Below, one piece after another: positions 21,645-32,449 of a stretch of DNA of 64,000 nt. The DNA lies in NCBI GenBank assembly GCA_014155875.1, contig JACEFZ010013274.1:1-64000 (forward strand), given 5' to 3'. Each line of letters starts with the position of its first letter. Position 1 is the first letter of the stretch. The stretch is from Cepaea nemoralis. Lineage: Eukaryota > Mollusca > Gastropoda > Stylommatophora > Helicidae. A model generated the notes under the pieces. It had not been told where the DNA came from. It made no database searches and saw only the letters and a program-made list of their open reading frames with translations. A program made the position numbers and the translations under genes.

Positions 21645-23748
21645 TCTTCTTCTTCTTCTTCAGCATTCCGAGCCATTGAGGTTCTTTGCTGCAAATACAA
21701 TCTGTCTCCATTCGTCTCTCTGGTGGACCTTCTCTTGCCAGTCGTTGATTCCAAGTGCTTGTAGGTCTGTATGTATATTATCTCTCCACCGCCTTCTTGG
21801 TCTACCTCGGGGTCTACGGTCATTTATTTCCTGAGTGTAAGCGAGTTTTGTTTCCCTATTATCTTCCATTCTTTCTATATGCCCCAGCCATTGTAGTCTA
21901 TTAGCCTTCATGATACCAGTGATTAGCGGGGACTTAAACAAATCATAAATGTCTTTGTTACTTCTTCTTTTCTACTCTCCACTTTGTGTATCCCTAATGG
22001 GTCCAAAGATGCGTCTTAAAATTTTGTTCTCAAAGGTTTGTAACAAGGCTTCGTCTCCTTTCGTTGTACTCCAGGTTTCAGAGCCATACAGCACAACTGG
22101 TCTGATCAGTGTTTTGTATATTGTGATTTTGGTGTTACGAGATAGCGCCTTTGATTTTAGTAGATGTTGTAGTGCATAGTATATCTTATTTCCAGAGTTG
22201 ATTCTAGTTTGTATTTCTTCCCTTATGATGTTGGAGCAGTTGAAGATTGTACCCAGGTATTTGTATGTTTCCGTTCTTTTAATGGTCATATTATCTATTT
22301 GTATGTGGCCAGAGCTTTTAGCCATTCCGTCTCTTGAAATTACCATATATTCTGTCTTATCTTGGTTGATAACCAGCCCCATCTGTTGGGCTTTTTCCTT
22401 TAAGTGAGTCAATATTTCCAATGTCTTTTGTTCACTTTGCCCTATAATATCTATATCATCTGCATAACCAAGCAGCTTGGATGTTCCTCCAATATCACAT
22501 TCCTCCTTTACCTTCCTTACAACTTTCTCTAGAGCCAGATTGAAGAGTAGCGGCGATAGTGCATCACCCTGTTTCAAGCCAGATGTTATTTGGAAGGGGT
22601 CTGATTTCCTGCCTTTATATGTTACTATATTATAAGTATCTTCCATGCATAGTTTGGTCATGTTAATTAACTTCCTTGGTATTCCAAATTCCTGCATAAC
22701 ATTCCATAGACTATTCCTATGGACACTATCATAAGCCTTTTTAAAATCCACAAAAATGTTATGGAGATCTCTTTTATATTCCCAATGTTTCTCGGCTATT
22801 TGTCGTAAGATAAATATCTGATCTATTGTTGATCTGTTTTGTCTAAAACCCGCCTGGTAGTCACCTAATATGTCTTCTGAATATGGTTTTAGTCTATTTA
22901 GTAATACTGCGGATAGTATCTTATAGCTTGTGGACAGTAGTGATATTCCTCTATAATTTCCACATTGGAACTTGTCTCCTTTCTTAAAGATAGGTATCAA
23001 TAATGACTCTTTCCAGTCATGGGGTAATTCTTCTGTCCTCCAGATTTTTATTATTAGTTCGTATAGCTTTAGATGTAATGCATGGCCACCTGCCTTTATA
23101 AATTCAGCAGCAATTCCATCAGTCCCAGTTGCCTTATTGTTTTTAAGTCGTGTGATTACATATAGGATTTCTTCAAATGTAGGTTCTTCAATTTGTGGTT
23201 CGCATGTTAGAACCTCTTCCTGTGGGAAAATGTTACTTGGAGCTTCACAATTTAGTAATTCAATAAAATATTCTTTCCATGTGTTGCACATTTCCTCATT
23301 GGTATTTATCATATTCCCATTTTTGTCTTTTAAACCATATGTGTTTTTTTGGTGCCCTCGTTTCATTGACTTCAGTACTTTAAAAAATTTTCTGGATTCA
23401 TTTTTCTGGTGATTAGTTTCCATATCTTTGATTATATTACTCATATATTCTCGCTTCTGCTGTCTGACTATTTTTGTAGCCTCTTTACATTCATTTCTAT
23501 AATGCTCTTCCTTTTGGATGTTATTGATGTCATTTAACCATACATGTCTGGCATTCTTCTTCCTAGTGACTGCTTCTTCACATTTTTGATTGAACCATCT
23601 GTTCTTTCTATGCGTGGTTGACACACCGAGACATTCTTCTGCGGTAGATTGAATTGTATTCTTGATGTTCAACCAAGTTTGGTCAACGCTTTCCTCCAAA
23701 GGGTTTTGCAAAGTTTCAAGTTTACATTTTATTTCATCTGTAAATTTA
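21645..23748 (-). mobile_element. RTE-like LINE, copy 1 (5' truncated)
   Basis: A 579-codon frame (23711-21972) plus an overlapping C-terminal frame (21941-21660) is nearly identical to the copy at 44711-47024. It has a pre-RT region, RT motifs (NKATGTDGIAAEFIKAGG, GNYRGISLL, NIFVDFKKAYDSVHR, SGLKQGDALSPLLF, LGYADDIDIIG) and the C-terminal RRPRGRPRRRWRD. A frameshift near 21965 splits the C-terminus. The 3' end is a (GAA)n tail and the 5' end stops near 23748, leaving out the endonuclease. Confidence 0.9.
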
Positions 23749-24568
23749 TAAATACCTAAGGAGGGTGTAACGTGCCATACATAAGGGAATGTTTTTTGGC
23801 TAGTTGTCGTTTGAGATAAGTTACCATTATTATCTTTTTTGTGTTATTTGTTATGGGGGCATGTAGTCTGTACTAAGGTAGTGTTCAAACAGGTTGCGAA
23901 TGTGGAACAGGTTGCAAGAATTTTCGAGACAGTATATGCCATTTTTGCCACTTGCGGCACTTTGAATACAGGGCAGAAACGTTTTCCTCACGGCAACCTC
24001 ACAATCACCATTCTTTGTTGCCAGATGAGATGTCACAATTGCTGCTAAACACAAATTGTGTGTGTCGGGGGGATTTCCTTGTTTTCAATTTACACGCGGA
24101 TTCCATGAAACAGGTATACAGTCCACATCAAGAAAACATATAAGTAACTTATATGTGTATGTATATTGAGTTGGGTTGAGCAAAGAACCGACATCACGGC
24201 ACTCAGGACATTCCCGTAAGCGCTCCGTCCCCTCGTTCAACAGACAGCGAAGAGTCACACTACTATAGTGCGTTCACATTTGTTCGCCTCCATATAAAAA
24301 TCCATATCTCAGTAACCAACTGAGGAAAAATTATGAGATTTACCATATAACCTTATCATGATGTCCACCCAACAAAACTAATTTTGTTCTGGAGATTGTA
24401 CAGCAGATTTCAAAGTTTGTTTATATGCGGTATATAATTTACGAGTCAGAGATGAAGTGCACATTTCTAGAAGTATTACATTTTGACACGGAAACATCAG
24501 CGTTGAATGGTTAATTTTCTCGTGGTTCACGAGAAAAGCCTTATGACAAGAACCCCGCGCAGTTTAAA
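23749..24568. other. Unassigned 0.8-kb interval
   Basis: It lies between the RTE-like LINE and the transposase locus. Only short frames; no domain, tRNA-like box or clear repeat recognised. Confidence 0.4.
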
Positions 24569-24719
24569 ATGGGAGTGTTCAGACTAGTTCAGAGGTGTCG
24601 TCAGTATGTGGGTACTTTCATGACACCTGATTATTTTTTTTTATCTTACCACTTATCGCTAACATCTGAATGTGTGAATATTGTTCGGTGGATTGAATGT
24701 GAAGTTGTGTACACTTCAA

Positions 24720-24957
24720 AGCATCGCTATGAAGTTGTACACAATTTTTTTGACAAGAAGCTGATAGAAGGAAACTGTTTCAAACTGTTAAATCCCGAAA
24801 AAAGAACGGTGCATGCATTGGGTTTGAGTAAACGGTCATTTCGTCGATGGGTGCAAGAATCTGGAATTAAACCACCACGCAATAACCAAACGGTAGGTAA
24901 AAATGTTATTGTAGACAGCTTTGACAAGGATTTCATAAGGCGAGCTATTATAAAAAT
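24720..24957 (+). pseudogene. Transposase N-terminal helix-turn-helix region
   Basis: The frame reads RYEVVHNFFDKKLIEGNCF, HALGLSKRSFRRWVQESGI and SFDKDFIRRAIIKM, typical of the DNA-binding part of IS630/Tc1-type transposases. The frame runs into the SINE and stops at 24974-24976. The upstream part of the 24569 frame looks unrelated. Confidence 0.65.
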
Positions 24958-25206
24958 GCTTGAAAAAGTCGCTTAAAAGTCGGCAGGGTCGACTTCATTG
25001 CACCGGATTCTATCCTATATGGCTGGGTCTCTTTCCGCAGCGCGGAAAGTATCGCACAAAGCATGAACTCCGCAGCTCTAGCGACGACCCACAGAGGTCT
25101 CCGAAAAATTTAACTCGTGAACCGAAGGATGCGGCCCGGAATCGAACCCACAACCTTTGGAGCCCGAGTCAAAAGGCTTGGCCACTTCGCCACGGAGACT
25201 CCTAAA
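24958..25206 (-). mobile_element. tRNA-derived SINE, copy 1
   Basis: A 249-bp unit with an 11-bp target duplication attataaaaat (24947-24957 and 25207-25217). On the minus strand it starts ggagtctccg and carries an A box TGGCGAAGTGG (25182-25192) and a B box GGTTCGATTCC (25138-25148), spaced as in a tRNA with a long variable arm. The body includes a GCGGAAAG hairpin, and the unit ends with gacttttaagc and an A/T-rich tail. Copies occur at 57806 and 35448. Confidence 0.88.
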
Positions 25207-25480
25207 ATTATAAAAATTTTGGATTTTATATCCAGGATCCCCTCTGCCGTGCGTCCACCTTGACGAGGTAGCTGGGCTTGCGCGTTCCAATGACCCCAAG
25301 AGCTATGCCGACGGTAGCACTGCTACTGGTAGGGTCAACCATGTCGGACAGGTCAAGGGAGAGGGACCAGACGAAGTGACGCACAAACCTGCTGCCTTGT
25401 AGGTAGACTGGGGACAGTCAAAGGCTAGGGAAAGCATCCCGAAAAGTGCTTGTCGAAATCGGATGTACTGAGCCACAAGC

Positions 25481-28400
25481 TTGACAAAGAAGTGCAACGT
25501 AACTTTACATTTCATGATGCCACAGATGAAAATTAATCGTTATGGTGCTAATCCCGTGAAGTCCCATCAGGCGGTGATAGTGCCGGGCCCCCTGCCTCGA
25601 GGGGGTCCACCCATGACTACTGGTGGTCACCTTCCCCTGTGCTGTGGAGTCAAGGCACAGAGGAGTAGGTTAAGAGCTATTGACCAAATACCAATACCAA
25701 GGACACTCAACATACTACAGTGGAATGCCGAAGGAGTTTATAACAAGAAAGAATCCCTGACACAGCGTCTTCATAAAGATAGAATAGATGTGGCATGCAT
25801 TCAAGAGACACACCTCAATGCCAATCGCAAATTTTCAGTCAGAGGATATCAGGCCACACGTTTCGACCGCGAAGGACATAAAGGAGGAGTTCTAATACTT
25901 ACACGAAATACAATACCTTGCAGTGAAGTATCTGTGATCTCTGACAACCAAACAGAAATTATAGGTGTTGATATAATGATAAAGGACGTGAAAATAAGAA
26001 TCTACAATCTGTATAGCCCAGCAGATAAGGACCTTACACTCTCAAACATGAAAATAACTGACACAAACTGCATTATTGTCGGATACTTTAATAGCCGTTC
26101 AGAAAGATGGGGATACCCAGATACTGACAAAAGCGGAGATGAATTGGAGGACTGGGAAATAGACTCAAATCTCCATCTACTCAACAAAGCGGATGACACA
26201 CCGAGCTTCTACTCCAGAAGATGGCTTACCACTTCTACTCCAGACATAGCTTTCTGCACAGGAGGCATCCTCCACAAAATCGATCGCCATGTGCTGGACC
26301 AATTAGCAGGTAGTGACCACAGACCAATCAAGCTTGTAATGAATATGGAGTATGTTCCACAGGAGCAAAAGCCCTTGCCCCGCTGGAATTACAAACGAGC
26401 AGATTGGGACAGATTTGCCATACTAACAGACAAATATTGCGAAAACATAAATACACGATATGGCAACATAAAGCAAATGGTGGAAAGTCTAAACAGAGCG
26501 ATAATACATACAGCCACTGAGTCCATTCCTAGAGGAGCGAGGAAAAATTACAAACCATACTGGACTGAAGAACTACAAAGTTTGGAGGACAAAGTTGAAG
26601 ATGCCAGGAAGACAGCAGAGAGAGAACAAACAATTGAAGCGAACATCTCTCTCAAAGCCATCTCAGCAAAATATAAAAGAACAGTAAATCAAACAACAAG
26701 AGATTGTTGGAGGGAAAAAACAGAAAACCTGAATTTTGACAGGGATGGAAACAAACTATGGAAACTAGTGAACGCCATGAACAATGAAGGACCTAGAAAC
26801 AAACAAATAACAATTAAACAAGGAAATGCCTTGCTTACAGGAAAAAAGGCTGCAAATGCACTAATGGAACACTATGCAAATGCAAACCACATTGATATTA
26901 CAACCGAACAGAAGAAAGCAATCAAAGACAAACAGATACATCATAGAAATACAGAGACAGCAGCAGAATATATGATGGCAAATCTAACAATGGAAGAAAT
27001 GGAACAGGCAATGAATACCCTAAAAAAGAAGAAATCACCAGGAAAGGATGGAATCACAAATGAAATGCTAATAGGACTAGGCAACAAGGCAAAGAAGAAA
27101 CTACTAGCAGTCCTAAATAACAGCTGGAAGAGAGGAATAGTCCCACAGGCATGGAAGGAAGCTATACTAATACCAGTCCCAAAGAAAGGAAAAGACCTGG
27201 AAGAACCAAATGGCTATCGACCTATCAGTCTACTTAGCTGTGTAGGAAAATTAATGGAACGCATTATCAATGGCAGGCTAACATGGCATCTGGAAGAAAA
27301 CAAACTCTTAACACCACACCAAGCAGGATTCAGAAAGTACAGATCTACTGAAGATCAAATAACCTATATAGCTCAGGAAATAGAGGATGCCTTCCAAGAG
27401 AAAAAGCACACACTAGCAGTCTGGATAGATTTAGAAAAAGCATTTGATAAAGTATGGAAGGAAGGACTGAAAGTAAAACTGCAAAACATGCATGTTTGTG
27501 GAGAAATGTATAAATGGATCAGCCACTACCTTGAGAACAGAACTGCCAGGACAAAAGTACAAGGACAAACAAGCAAAATGATGCTGCTGGAGCAAGGTGT
27601 CCCCCAAGGAGGAGTTCTTTCACCAACATTATTCCTAGCATATATAAATGACATCACAGAAAATTTTCCAACCAGAGTACACACATCCTCCTTTGCAGAT
27701 GACCTAGCCATATGGACATCTGAAGAATATATTAGTACAGCTAACAGCAGAATACAGCAAGCCTTATTAGCGCTAGAGGACTGGTCAAAATCATGGCTAG
27801 TGAAGATAAGTGAGGAGAAAACAACATGCACAGTGTTCTCCCTCTCAAATAAAACTCAGCAACCTAAGCTGGTATTGAATGGAAAAATATTGCGCCATGA
27901 AGAAAATCCAAACTATCTAGGAGTCACCTTTGATCGTCGCCTGACATGGAAGACACAGGTTGAGAAAAATCGAACAAGAGCAAGGCAGAGAATGGCAATC
28001 ATGAAAAAGCTTGCTGGTACAACGTGGGGAGCAGATGAGAAAGTTCTCAAGAAGTTATATTCTGGACGGGTGAGGCCAGTACTGGAATATGGCATTGCAG
28101 CTTGGGCAACAGCAGCTAAGTCAAACTTTAACAAAATAAGTAGAGCCCAAAACCAAGGAATGCGAATCATAACTGGAAGCCTGAAGACAACGCCTATTAA
28201 TGAACTAGAAAAGATCACTTGTTTACAACCAATGCAGGACAGAAGAGATAGCAGAGCCCAGCAACAAGCAGAAAAATTTAGAAGATTGACAGATCACCCT
28301 ATGTACAACAGATTTAATGGTTTTGGAAAGGGAAGACTGAAGCGTAGCAACTTTGTAGAAACTGCAAAACGAAGGATTAGGGCAGATCCTATACTTAACA

Positions 28401-29287
28401 TATCAACAGTCAAGCCCATACACAATGCACACAAGTTCCCAGCTTGGAGACAGCAGCAACTGCCTGAGATGATAGAAAACATTCCTGGTATTGAGAAAAA
28501 GAACACTCAGCATGAAACCGAAAGAAGAGAAATAACCCTAAACTACATAAAAGAACATTACCCAAGCAGGAATTGGACCCATGCATATACAGATGGATCA
28601 GCCAAAAATTCAATAGAGAATGGAGGAGGAGGAATTCTCCTAAATTTAAAAAATGGAGTGAAAAAAACACATTCAATGGCAACTGGAAAATTTTCAAGTA
28701 ACTTCAAAGCAGAGGTAGAGGCTTTGAAAACTGCAGCAGAAATGCTCCTGATGGAGGAAAATAAAGAGAAGCAAAAAGCTATCTTCACAGATGCAAAGTC
28801 AGCTGTCTCAATACTGAAGAGCAATAACAGCACAGAACTAACTGACCTAAGAGCAGCACTCCATGGTCTATGCCAGAAATCCAAAAAAGTTGTAATACAG
28901 TGGATCCCATCACATTGCAGTATACTTGGAAACGAAGAGGCTGACAGACTGGCAAAAGAGGGCGGACGAATACCACAGCCTGACATAGACATAACCTATA
29001 ATGAGGCAAAGAGGTTGATAAAAAGCACTTATAGAACCAAATGGGAATCAGAGCATCCAGGCCATCAGAAGGATGATGCATATTACAAACTCGACCGAAG
29101 AGAACAAGTAGCAATCTTCAGACTCCGCACAAGACATAACAGACGGAAACACCACTTGTTCAATAAACTAAAGATAGGAGATACCGATGAATGTAATTGT
29201 GGAACTGGTAAAATGACAGCTAAACATTTGCTGCAGGAGTGCCCAATATATGCAGAACAGAGAAAGATATTTTGGCTGCTTCATTAG
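25481..29287 (+). CDS. LINE polyprotein: endonuclease, reverse transcriptase, RNase H
   Basis: 1268 codons without a stop. An APE-type endonuclease spans about residues 75-290 (LNILQWNAEG, CIQETH, SDHRPI at 278-283). RT spans about 515-800 (GYRPISLLSCVGKLMER, VWIDLEKAFDKVW, GVPQGGVLSPTLF, active site FADD at 738-741). RNase H lies near 1020-1150 (HAYTDGSA, EVEALKTAAEM, FTDAKSA, GNEEADRLAKEG), and a C-terminal Cys-rich segment (CNCGTGKMTAKHLLQEC) follows. RNase H after RT places it in the I/Nimb group. The endonuclease GDFN motif is GYFN (residue 202, TAC at 26084-26086), a change expected to disable cleavage. The start Met at 25481 is the first in frame; a later start is possible. Confidence 0.93.
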   Translation: MTKKCNVTLHFMMPQMKINRYGANPVKSHQAVIVPGPLPRGGPPMTTGGHLPLCCGVKAQRSRLRAIDQIPIPRTLNILQWNAEGVYNKKESLTQRLHKDRIDVACIQETHLNANRKFSVRGYQATRFDREGHKGGVLILTRNTIPCSEVSVISDNQTEIIGVDIMIKDVKIRIYNLYSPADKDLTLSNMKITDTNCIIVGYFNSRSERWGYPDTDKSGDELEDWEIDSNLHLLNKADDTPSFYSRRWLTTSTPDIAFCTGGILHKIDRHVLDQLAGSDHRPIKLVMNMEYVPQEQKPLPRWNYKRADWDRFAILTDKYCENINTRYGNIKQMVESLNRAIIHTATESIPRGARKNYKPYWTEELQSLEDKVEDARKTAEREQTIEANISLKAISAKYKRTVNQTTRDCWREKTENLNFDRDGNKLWKLVNAMNNEGPRNKQITIKQGNALLTGKKAANALMEHYANANHIDITTEQKKAIKDKQIHHRNTETAAEYMMANLTMEEMEQAMNTLKKKKSPGKDGITNEMLIGLGNKAKKKLLAVLNNSWKRGIVPQAWKEAILIPVPKKGKDLEEPNGYRPISLLSCVGKLMERIINGRLTWHLEENKLLTPHQAGFRKYRSTEDQITYIAQEIEDAFQEKKHTLAVWIDLEKAFDKVWKEGLKVKLQNMHVCGEMYKWISHYLENRTARTKVQGQTSKMMLLEQGVPQGGVLSPTLFLAYINDITENFPTRVHTSSFADDLAIWTSEEYISTANSRIQQALLALEDWSKSWLVKISEEKTTCTVFSLSNKTQQPKLVLNGKILRHEENPNYLGVTFDRRLTWKTQVEKNRTRARQRMAIMKKLAGTTWGADEKVLKKLYSGRVRPVLEYGIAAWATAAKSNFNKISRAQNQGMRIITGSLKTTPINELEKITCLQPMQDRRDSRAQQQAEKFRRLTDHPMYNRFNGFGKGRLKRSNFVETAKRRIRADPILNISTVKPIHNAHKFPAWRQQQLPEMIENIPGIEKKNTQHETERREITLNYIKEHYPSRNWTHAYTDGSAKNSIENGGGGILLNLKNGVKKTHSMATGKFSSNFKAEVEALKTAAEMLLMEENKEKQKAIFTDAKSAVSILKSNNSTELTDLRAALHGLCQKSKKVVIQWIPSHCSILGNEEADRLAKEGGRIPQPDIDITYNEAKRLIKSTYRTKWESEHPGHQKDDAYYKLDRREQVAIFRLRTRHNRRKHHLFNKLKIGDTDECNCGTGKMTAKHLLQECPIYAEQRKIFWLLH

Positions 29288-30057
29288 AGGACAAGCTCTA
29301 TGGAGATATCAACAAGCTCAAGTTGACTACAGCTTACTTTAACTACATTCAGGTTGACATCTAAAGGTGCATGAAGATGTATTTAGACTGCCACACTTCA
29401 TACCACAGGTATGTCGGTTACAAAAGCGTCCCAGAGGCATGAAATGGAATATTGCTTGGATAGCAAATCCATTACGTGGAAAGTCCGAATCAAAAGCTCA
29501 CTATGTGGGCTTCAAATAAGGTGGAAAAAGTGTCCTAGTGGCACGAAATGGAATATTGCTCGGATAGCAAATCCATTGCGCGGAAAGTCTGAGTCGAAAG
29601 CTCACTGTGTGGATGTCATCTGCACACTGCATTCTTCTGGTTTCCTGAAGAACAGCCTATGGTGAACGGAAGGCCCAATATACGGAAGTGAGGCTAAGCA
29701 GCCATGTGCAGGACGTGACGATTCCTTGGGTGAGCCCAGTACCAGAGCGCTGTGTGTTGGCTCTGCAATTATGGAAGCCTCCTTGGATGGCAGGGAATGC
29801 CCATGGTCTGCCCCTGCCTTCCCTTGAGGGCTGACCAGGATGTCTTTGGCTGTTCTATATGGGCCAGCTAGAATGGGATATAACACCACACCAGTGAGAG
29901 TCAAACGTCCTAAGAAACCCCCGGGAAGGTTAACCCGGTCAACAAATGCCCGCAGAAGTCGGATGTGTCTGCCTAACGGCGCAAGAACGCAGCTCTGCTG
30001 TAAACAGGCACAACGCAATCACATCCGAAAAAAAACTCCGGATGAACGAAGAAGAAG
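29288..30057 (+). repeat. 3' UTR of the Nimb-like LINE with a tandem repeat
   Basis: A unit of about 105 bases, including ggaatattgct(t/c)ggatagcaaatcc, is present twice (about 29420-29520 and 29525-29620). The UTR ends ...cacatccgaaaaaaa followed by a gaagaag tail at the target duplication. Frames here are not coding. Confidence 0.75.
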
Positions 30058-30068
30058 ATATCCAGGAT

Positions 30069-31563
30069 TATCCAACATTATAAAATTGCTGGATGCCAAA
30101 GAAACAGTGACTGTAAGAAAACTTAGAGTTTGGTTGAGAAAGAACAATAACATAGAGCTATCCAAAACAACTTTGTGGAAAATTATAAGGACATTATCTT
30201 CACTTTTAGAAAGTAAAAGGGAGGTAGAAATATTCTTTGCGAGCAACCGCATTTAGGAGCCATTTGAAGCAGATGCCTACATGAAATAAGGGAAATACAC
30301 AAAGAAAAATAAGGCATAGTGTATTTGGATGAAATGTGGATCAATGCGCACCACACAAGTGATAAGGAATGGCAATCAGTGGATGGACAGATAAAGCGAT
30401 ATGTGCCCAGTAGTATAGGACAGCTTTTGGTCATGGCCCATGCTGGTAATACGCATAATGGCTTACAACAGAATGCTGGGCTCGTGTTCGTATCAAAGCA
30501 TACAGACAATAGGGATTATCATAATAAGATGAATGGTAATGTATTTAGAGATTGGCTCGAGAATACTGTGCTTCCATCCCTAGATAGACCGTCGTGTCCA
30601 ATTATGGACAATGCATGATATCAATGTTGTTGCCCAAGAAGACAAAATACCTACAGCATCGAGCACAAAGGGAGCAATAAAGATATGGTTCCGAATGGAA
30701 AATATACGATTTCCAGAAAGGTATTTCTAGTCAGAATTGTTGTCCCTTGTAAAACAGACGCCAAAAAGCAAGAAATATCAAATCGACAAGTTGATAGAAG
30801 AGCATCGTCATGGGTGCTTGAGACTTCAGCCGTACCACTCTCATTTTAACCCTATAGAACAGTGGTTCTCAACCGGTGGGGAATTCCCCCCCACCCCCCG
30901 GGGGAATTTTTGGGTTTCCTGGCGTGGGGGGGGGGGGGGGGGGAATGAAGATTATTTCAAGATCGCGTTAATACAAGAACCGATTACTTGATCTTGTTTT
31001 TCCCTTCATACTTTACGCTTCTATCACTGAAATTCATTTTATAACGTAAGTAGATCCGCAAATAACATGTTATGTAGATGTCTAGACTTGTTTTAGTATG
31101 TGCTATAAAATTTAGCTTCAATTATTACGTACGTATACTGTGTAGGGGCAGGGGGAAATTTTTAGGGAGGAAATACGAAAGGGGGGAATGACGTTCTAAA
31201 AATATGGTAAAAGGGGGGGGGGGGGGAAATGACGTCCTAAAAATATTGTGAGGGGGGATGACGTCCTAAAAAATATGGTCGAAGGGGGGGGGGGGCACGG
31301 ACCAAAAAAGGTTGAGAACCACTGCTATAGAACTTGTGTGGGCTAAAACTAAAGGACAGGTGGCAGCTGCCAATGCTACATTCAAATTGTCTGACGTCAA
31401 GATACTAACCCAGTCCGCGCTATTAAATATTGATAAAAGTTACTGGAAAAAATGTGAGGACCATGTGTTGAAAGAGGAAGAGGACTATTGGAGAAAGGAT
31501 GGATTGAATTTTATGCAACCGAGAGCAGTCATCAACCTACTGGAATCGTCCGACACAGATTAA
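30069..31563 (+). pseudogene. Tc1/mariner-like transposase, HTH and DDE core
   Basis: The remnant reads KLRVWLRKNNNIELSKTTLW (HTH), VYLDEMWINAHHTSDKEW (first Asp), HNKMNGNVFRDWLENTVLP, CPIMDN (second Asp, 30606), RLQPYHSHFNPIE (Glu, 30857), interrupted by the MITE, then LVWAKTKGQVAAAN to the stop at 31563. The gap between second Asp and Glu is about 82-83 residues after allowing one frameshift near 30615. That is far from DD34E and close to the DD82E class I recall as Sailor. Frameshifts near 30250 and 30615 and a stop near 30730 make it inactive. Confidence 0.82.
30860..31324. mobile_element. hAT MITE 1
   Basis: Terminal inverted repeats CAGTGGTTCTCAACC, 8-bp target duplication CTATAGAA (30852-30859, 31325-31332). 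465 bp, no coding capacity, several long G runs. It sits right after the NPIE codons of the transposase. Confidence 0.92.
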
Positions 31564-31827
31564 CGTCTGGGCAGATCGCAGACCTTAATCTACGTGCACA
31601 CTTACTTGGATATTTTGCTCCAACTATTCAAACGAATTGCAGGCCCTAAACATTACAGCATCAGCATATTGTCAATGGCAACAGTTTGTATTCCAAAGTG
31701 ATGATTTTTAAAATTCCGCAAGCCCTCAGCGATGACAAACAACTGTATTGAAAAAACACACACACAGACACACACTAAACGCATTGAATACCAACAGTAG
31801 AGTAATATTGCGGTGGAAACTGACATA

Positions 31828-32145
31828 TTGTGGCATAACAAGTTACGTGAGAGCAAACACGCTGTCAAATTAGGGGACAACACACTTGCGCATACGAATC
31901 AATCTATAAACTTCAATGAAAAGAGGACCAACATCTTGGTCGTTAAGAAGAAAGCCCACTACAGAGACACTGACAACTATTTTCATAGTGCAAAACAGGT
32001 AATCATGTTCCGTCTCCGAACGGTAAACAGCAGAGTAGACAATCTTTCACAAATACTCAAAGCGGGTCTGTCACCCATGTGTATGTGTGAACAAACTACA
32101 CAGACAACTGAACAGATCCTTACAAATGGAAACATGATGACTTAA
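31828..32145 (+). pseudogene. C-terminal fragment of an I/Nimb-like LINE
   Basis: The frame 31813-32145 includes KHAVKLGDNTLAH, QVIMFRLRTVNSRVDN and the Cys-containing MCMCEQTTQTTEQIL. This corresponds to the post-RNase H Cys motif of the LINE at 29100-29250. It is too short to assign further. Confidence 0.6.
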
Positions 32146-32449
32146 TTGCGGTATCATTTCTGGTCACTCCATACGCACATTAACGCACAGCTATTTGGAA
32201 GCTTTCACGAACTCAATATAAAAAGCTAACATGAATACTTGTGTACACAATATTAACCAGCAGCTGAAGAAACAAGAAGGAAATGAAAAATAAGGTAAGA
32301 AATATATTCCTTATACTTTCCTGTCAATTTACACATTATTTACCCCACGCCTCTGTAAATTCTCTGTCTTTACTAATATTACACATTGCACTCCTCTCGG
32401 GATTCTCCGTGGTGAAGTTAGTTAGTTAGTTAGTTAGTTAGTCGACAGA

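Larger units (their letters stand above)
25239..30057 (+). mobile_element. Nimb/I-like LINE, near full length, 4.8 kb
   Basis: The target duplication atatccaggat is at 25228-25238 and 30058-30068; the uninterrupted site is seen at 58073-58093. There is a 5' UTR of about 240 bases, one long ORF (25481-29287), a 3' UTR with a tandem repeat and a short GAA-rich tail. It inserted in the SINE-bearing transposon copy after that copy had separated from the 57.8-kb one. Confidence 0.9.
24569..31563 (+). mobile_element. Tc1/mariner-like DNA transposon interrupted by SINE, LINE and MITE
   Basis: Transposase pieces lie in order on the plus strand: N-terminal HTH (24720-24957), second HTH (30069-30250), DDE core (30319-31563). 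Between them sit a SINE (24958-25206), a 4.8-kb LINE (25239-30057) and an hAT MITE (30860-31324), each with target duplications. Without them the coding region would be about 1.5 kb. Terminal inverted repeats were not found, so the outer limits are those of the coding remnants. Confidence 0.78.

Noticed and set aside
25138..25206. Functional tRNA gene
   Set aside because: A and B boxes are present, but the same unit recurs with a fixed body, tail and TSD, so it is a SINE head.
29411..29665. 84-codon ORF downstream of the Nimb-like LINE
   Set aside because: It translates the tandem repeat in the LINE 3' UTR.
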